Assembly (NCBI GenBank): GCA_963169105.1
Contig: OY720636.1
Location: forward strand, 104,718,539 to 104,782,538
Source of the DNA: Ceriagrion tenellum
Taxonomy: Eukaryota > Arthropoda > Insecta > Odonata > Coenagrionidae
DNA: 64,000 bases
Direction of reading: 5' to 3'
Position numbers and translations under genes: made by a program. Shown here piece by piece: positions 61,500-64,000 of the stretch (within the stretch, counting starts at the first letter, position 1; each line of letters opens with the position of its first letter). Below the pieces are notes generated by a model that had not been told where the DNA came from, ran no database searches, and saw only the letters and a program-made list of their open reading frames with translations.

Positions 61500-61772
61500 T
61501 AGGACCTGCAGGCATGAAGAATCCTATATTTTAAATAAAAGATCTCCCGCAAGCAGGTTGGTGATGGTGATTGTAAGTGTAAATCATGAATAAACATGGC
61601 GTAAATATAGGAGCTGCAGACAAGAAACATTTTCCCTGAAAAAATATTCCTCGAGTAGGTTGGTGATTATTGGTGTAAATGATGAAGCTGCAGGCATTTC
61701 GAACATTTTTCGAAGGTACATTTTTTAGAATGAAATCTCCCTCAAGCATGCTGACAAATGATGTGAACAGGT
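61500..61772. repeat. Irregular repeat modules, three diverged copies
   Basis: Modules start near 61501 (AGGACCTGCAGGCATGAAGAA), 61608 (AGGAGCTGCAGACAAGAAAC) and 61685 (AGCTGCAGGCATTTCGAAC). Each continues to a CTC(C/G)..AAGCAGGTTGGTGAT-like block and ends with GTGTAAAT.ATGA or ATGTGAAC. Spacing is uneven (107 and 77 bases). Confidence 0.55.
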
Positions 61773-63180
61773 ACAAAAATGGCGATAAAACATTGGAAAC
61801 GCGAAAAAGCGAGGTAGATACTTAAATGCAGAAAATAGCATCATCTGGGTAATGGAAATGTCGAAAATGGAAAAATGCTGCTTCAATAGTGACAGAAAAG
61901 CCAGCTTCCAAAATGGCCGTTTCAAGTTCGAGTACCTACTGTCCGACCCCAGCACCTATGTTTCTCTTCAGAGGCCAGCAAACTTGTTGGGTGGGGGTGG
62001 TTGGGACATATGGAAGAGGTGAAATAAGGAGGCAAGGATAATAGAAATCTTTATAGTCCGTGTAAGGAGGTATTCCTCTTGTGGAAACGTTGGAAATAGG
62101 AAAATATGGCGTCGATGCGCAGGTGAAAAGTGGAAAAACTGATTTTTGAGGTCAGATTTTGGGAAAAGTAATGAAAAACAGGCAAAGAACGTCATATAAT
62201 TATGAAGTCGGATTCTCGACCATCAAAATGAGGTATAAAGTAGCTCAGTAAGTAGTCGGGAACGGCGGTAATAGCAGTTTTGGTTTTGGCCCGCTGGCTC
62301 CAAGTCTACTGCTTGCTGTATTATTTTATGCTAATCTTTCCCAGGAACAGATTTAGGAGGTTCTATATCCGTTGCCCAATGCAGAATTTGTGTGTCAAGT
62401 AACGAAGAAATGGTACCGATTTTTAGTGAGCATGGGAAAGAGCTGCACTTGGCGTAGAAGATCAATAAGCTACTGCCGGTCATGGTAGGATAAAAAATAT
62501 TGAGAAATTGTTTTGTGCATGAGCTACTGGACTCTATCCTCAAAATGCGTTGACCATCAATGCACTAAATCTACGCTTGAAGCCGCCATGCTGTGCCCTG
62601 CGGAGGAAAGGTGATACCTTCCTTCTCCCCAGTGCTTTACTTAAGAATAAGACTATTGTTCATTGATAGATTTAGCTGTATGGCAGAATCTAATATTGGA
62701 AAGGTCTTATGAATATATAAATCTTTTCTTATCCTGATCATCATCGACATTATTCTTCATTCATGTTTTTGTTCTACATACATTTATTGAAATTAGGAAC
62801 GAGTTGCTTTCAAAATGACCCATTGCTCTCTTTGTGTACAATCAATTTCTCTTGCGCTTCAGTTTTTATGATACATATATAGAATTACATCGTCTTTTGA
62901 CATTCACTTCGAGTTAGCTGGAGATGGGAGGGAAGTTTTACATCTAAGAAAGTCTTCAAAGTAAAACACCATTTGTTTGTAGTTAACGTTATAATGTCAT
63001 TAGCTTGATGTATGTTTTGGGTTTTACTTCTAATAAAATTAAAGAAATACTCAACTTTTTGTCAACTCATAGTGGCTCTGCTTCACTCCTCAAAACATAG
63101 GGTAGGTACCTTCAGTGCATTGGGGAGTGACTGACTCTTCCTCTGCTCAGAGAGAACATTATATTGCTGTGGTATTGCGG

Positions 63181-63238
63181 CAACCTTGACATCGCAAGGT
63201 TGTGACTAAGGAGGCTGTAAGTTAGCAGCCTCCTTAGT
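63181..63238. repeat. Two adjacent perfect hairpins
   Basis: CAACCTTG (63181-63188) pairs with CAAGGTTG (63195-63202). Two bases later ACTAAGGAGGCTG (63205-63217) pairs with CAGCCTCCTTAGT (63226-63238) around an 8-base loop. Without a U-run or a gene before them they do not look like terminators; they may belong to an unrecognised MITE. Confidence 0.7.
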
Positions 63239-63780
63239 TATGACTTAGCTTCAATATCGCAGTTTTGTGGACAGAGAGTAGGAGGGAACCATGAGTAAAT
63301 CTCTGAAAGTTGCCCACCCTTCCCCTGTCAACAAGGAGACTGGATAAGAGGATGGACATGACTCCAACCTTAATATAGTTTTCCTCGCTCATAAGGTCCA
63401 TCCAAGATAATGGCCCAATTAAAAGATACTGATTTGGATTAGAAAAATATGAAAACTAGGCAATTATGTCATGATTGTGTGATTTAAACAAATTCCACCA
63501 TCATATGTTCTTCAGTCACATAATTTGCTTCCTCTACCAGCATTCGTTGAGGATACAAGTTGGCTGAATTTCTGTCAACACTTTTGGTTGAACGCTAAAA
63601 ACACACCATTTTTGATGCACTACATTACTCCTGCTTTTACGTAGCTTCACAACTCATTCTTCTGCTCTTATTATGACTTTTTTTACACTTCCCTTCCTTA
63701 TTCATGTGTTTTCCTTGCTGCAATACTCATTGCACTGCCGTTTTTACTGTGTTTCATACGACTCCCTTCCTTTTTAATAG

Positions 63781-64000
63781 GTAGGATGGGGTATAAATGC
63801 GGTAGGGAACGAAAGCGAAGAGACCGTGTGGGATGAAAGCAATATCAGGGACTGCTGGAGGGAGAATTTTGAAGAATTATACAATAATGTTGCAGGCGCT
63901 GAGGAGGAGCCTTGTGAAGTAGAATGTGATGATGGGAAAGGAGATCAGTATGAATGAAGTCGTAGCGACATTGAGAGTATTGAAAAATGGGAAGACTGCA
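63781..64000 (+). pseudogene. LINE polymerase, N-terminal side of the RT domain, cut by window end
   Basis: The frame from 63781 reads WDESNIRDCWRENFEELYNN and then a Glu-rich part to a TGA at 63955. The shifted frame starting at 63950 continues MNEVVATLRVLKNGKTA. The FEELYN block followed by EV..TL..LKNGK is the segment that precedes the catalytic core in many LINE polymerases. One frameshift separates the parts, so the copy is probably dead. The remainder lies beyond the window. Confidence 0.75.

Overview
The window looks like arthropod, most likely insect, nuclear DNA: AT-rich, with long introns with canonical GT/AG borders and many decayed LINEs, tRNA-type SINEs and short non-autonomous DNA transposons. 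I cannot name the species. There is no sign of bacterial-style gene packing, operons, CRISPR or viral genes.

One gene can be read with confidence. The 3' part of a KASH-domain protein gene, best matched to klarsicht (klar), runs on the + strand across nearly the whole window. Six exons splice together in frame: 5202-5389, 35561-35805, 52909-53239, 54241-54462, 54869-55107 and 56494-56800. They give about 509 codons: helical, spectrin-repeat-like segments, an acidic linker and a Ser/Asp/Gly-rich linker, then a transmembrane segment and a luminal tail ending PPPI with Cys at -23. This is the outer-nuclear-membrane half of a LINC complex, which links SUN proteins to microtubule motors or the cytoskeleton. 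The N-terminal part lies upstream of the window. The introns are 30.2 kb, 17.1 kb, 1.0 kb, 0.4 kb and 1.4 kb.

Layout. 1-5201: end of an upstream intron, with a nested LINE-in-LINE insertion and a SINE. 5390-35560: giant intron with LINE remnants, a hAT-type MITE with a perfect 8-bp target duplication, several tandem repeats, and GC- or pyrimidine-rich blocks of unknown meaning. 35806-52908: second large intron, with LINE remnants and an apparently identical 3284-bp head-to-tail duplication (41961-48528) that has 9-bp microhomology at its breakpoints. 52909-56800: compact cluster of the last four exons. 56801 to about 58930: 3' UTR with a possible AATAAA. 59538-64000: intergenic, with a pogo/Tigger-type MITE, a reverse-transcriptase fragment (YADD) on the minus strand, repeat modules, a double hairpin, and the start of another LINE polymerase running off the end.

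The most informative non-gene signal is a CR1/L2-like LINE family. Its 3' end carries a stem-loop followed by a GTAGATG-type tail. It occurs at least six times, and its inner stem shows paired base changes between copies. I see no clearly new multi-gene system here.
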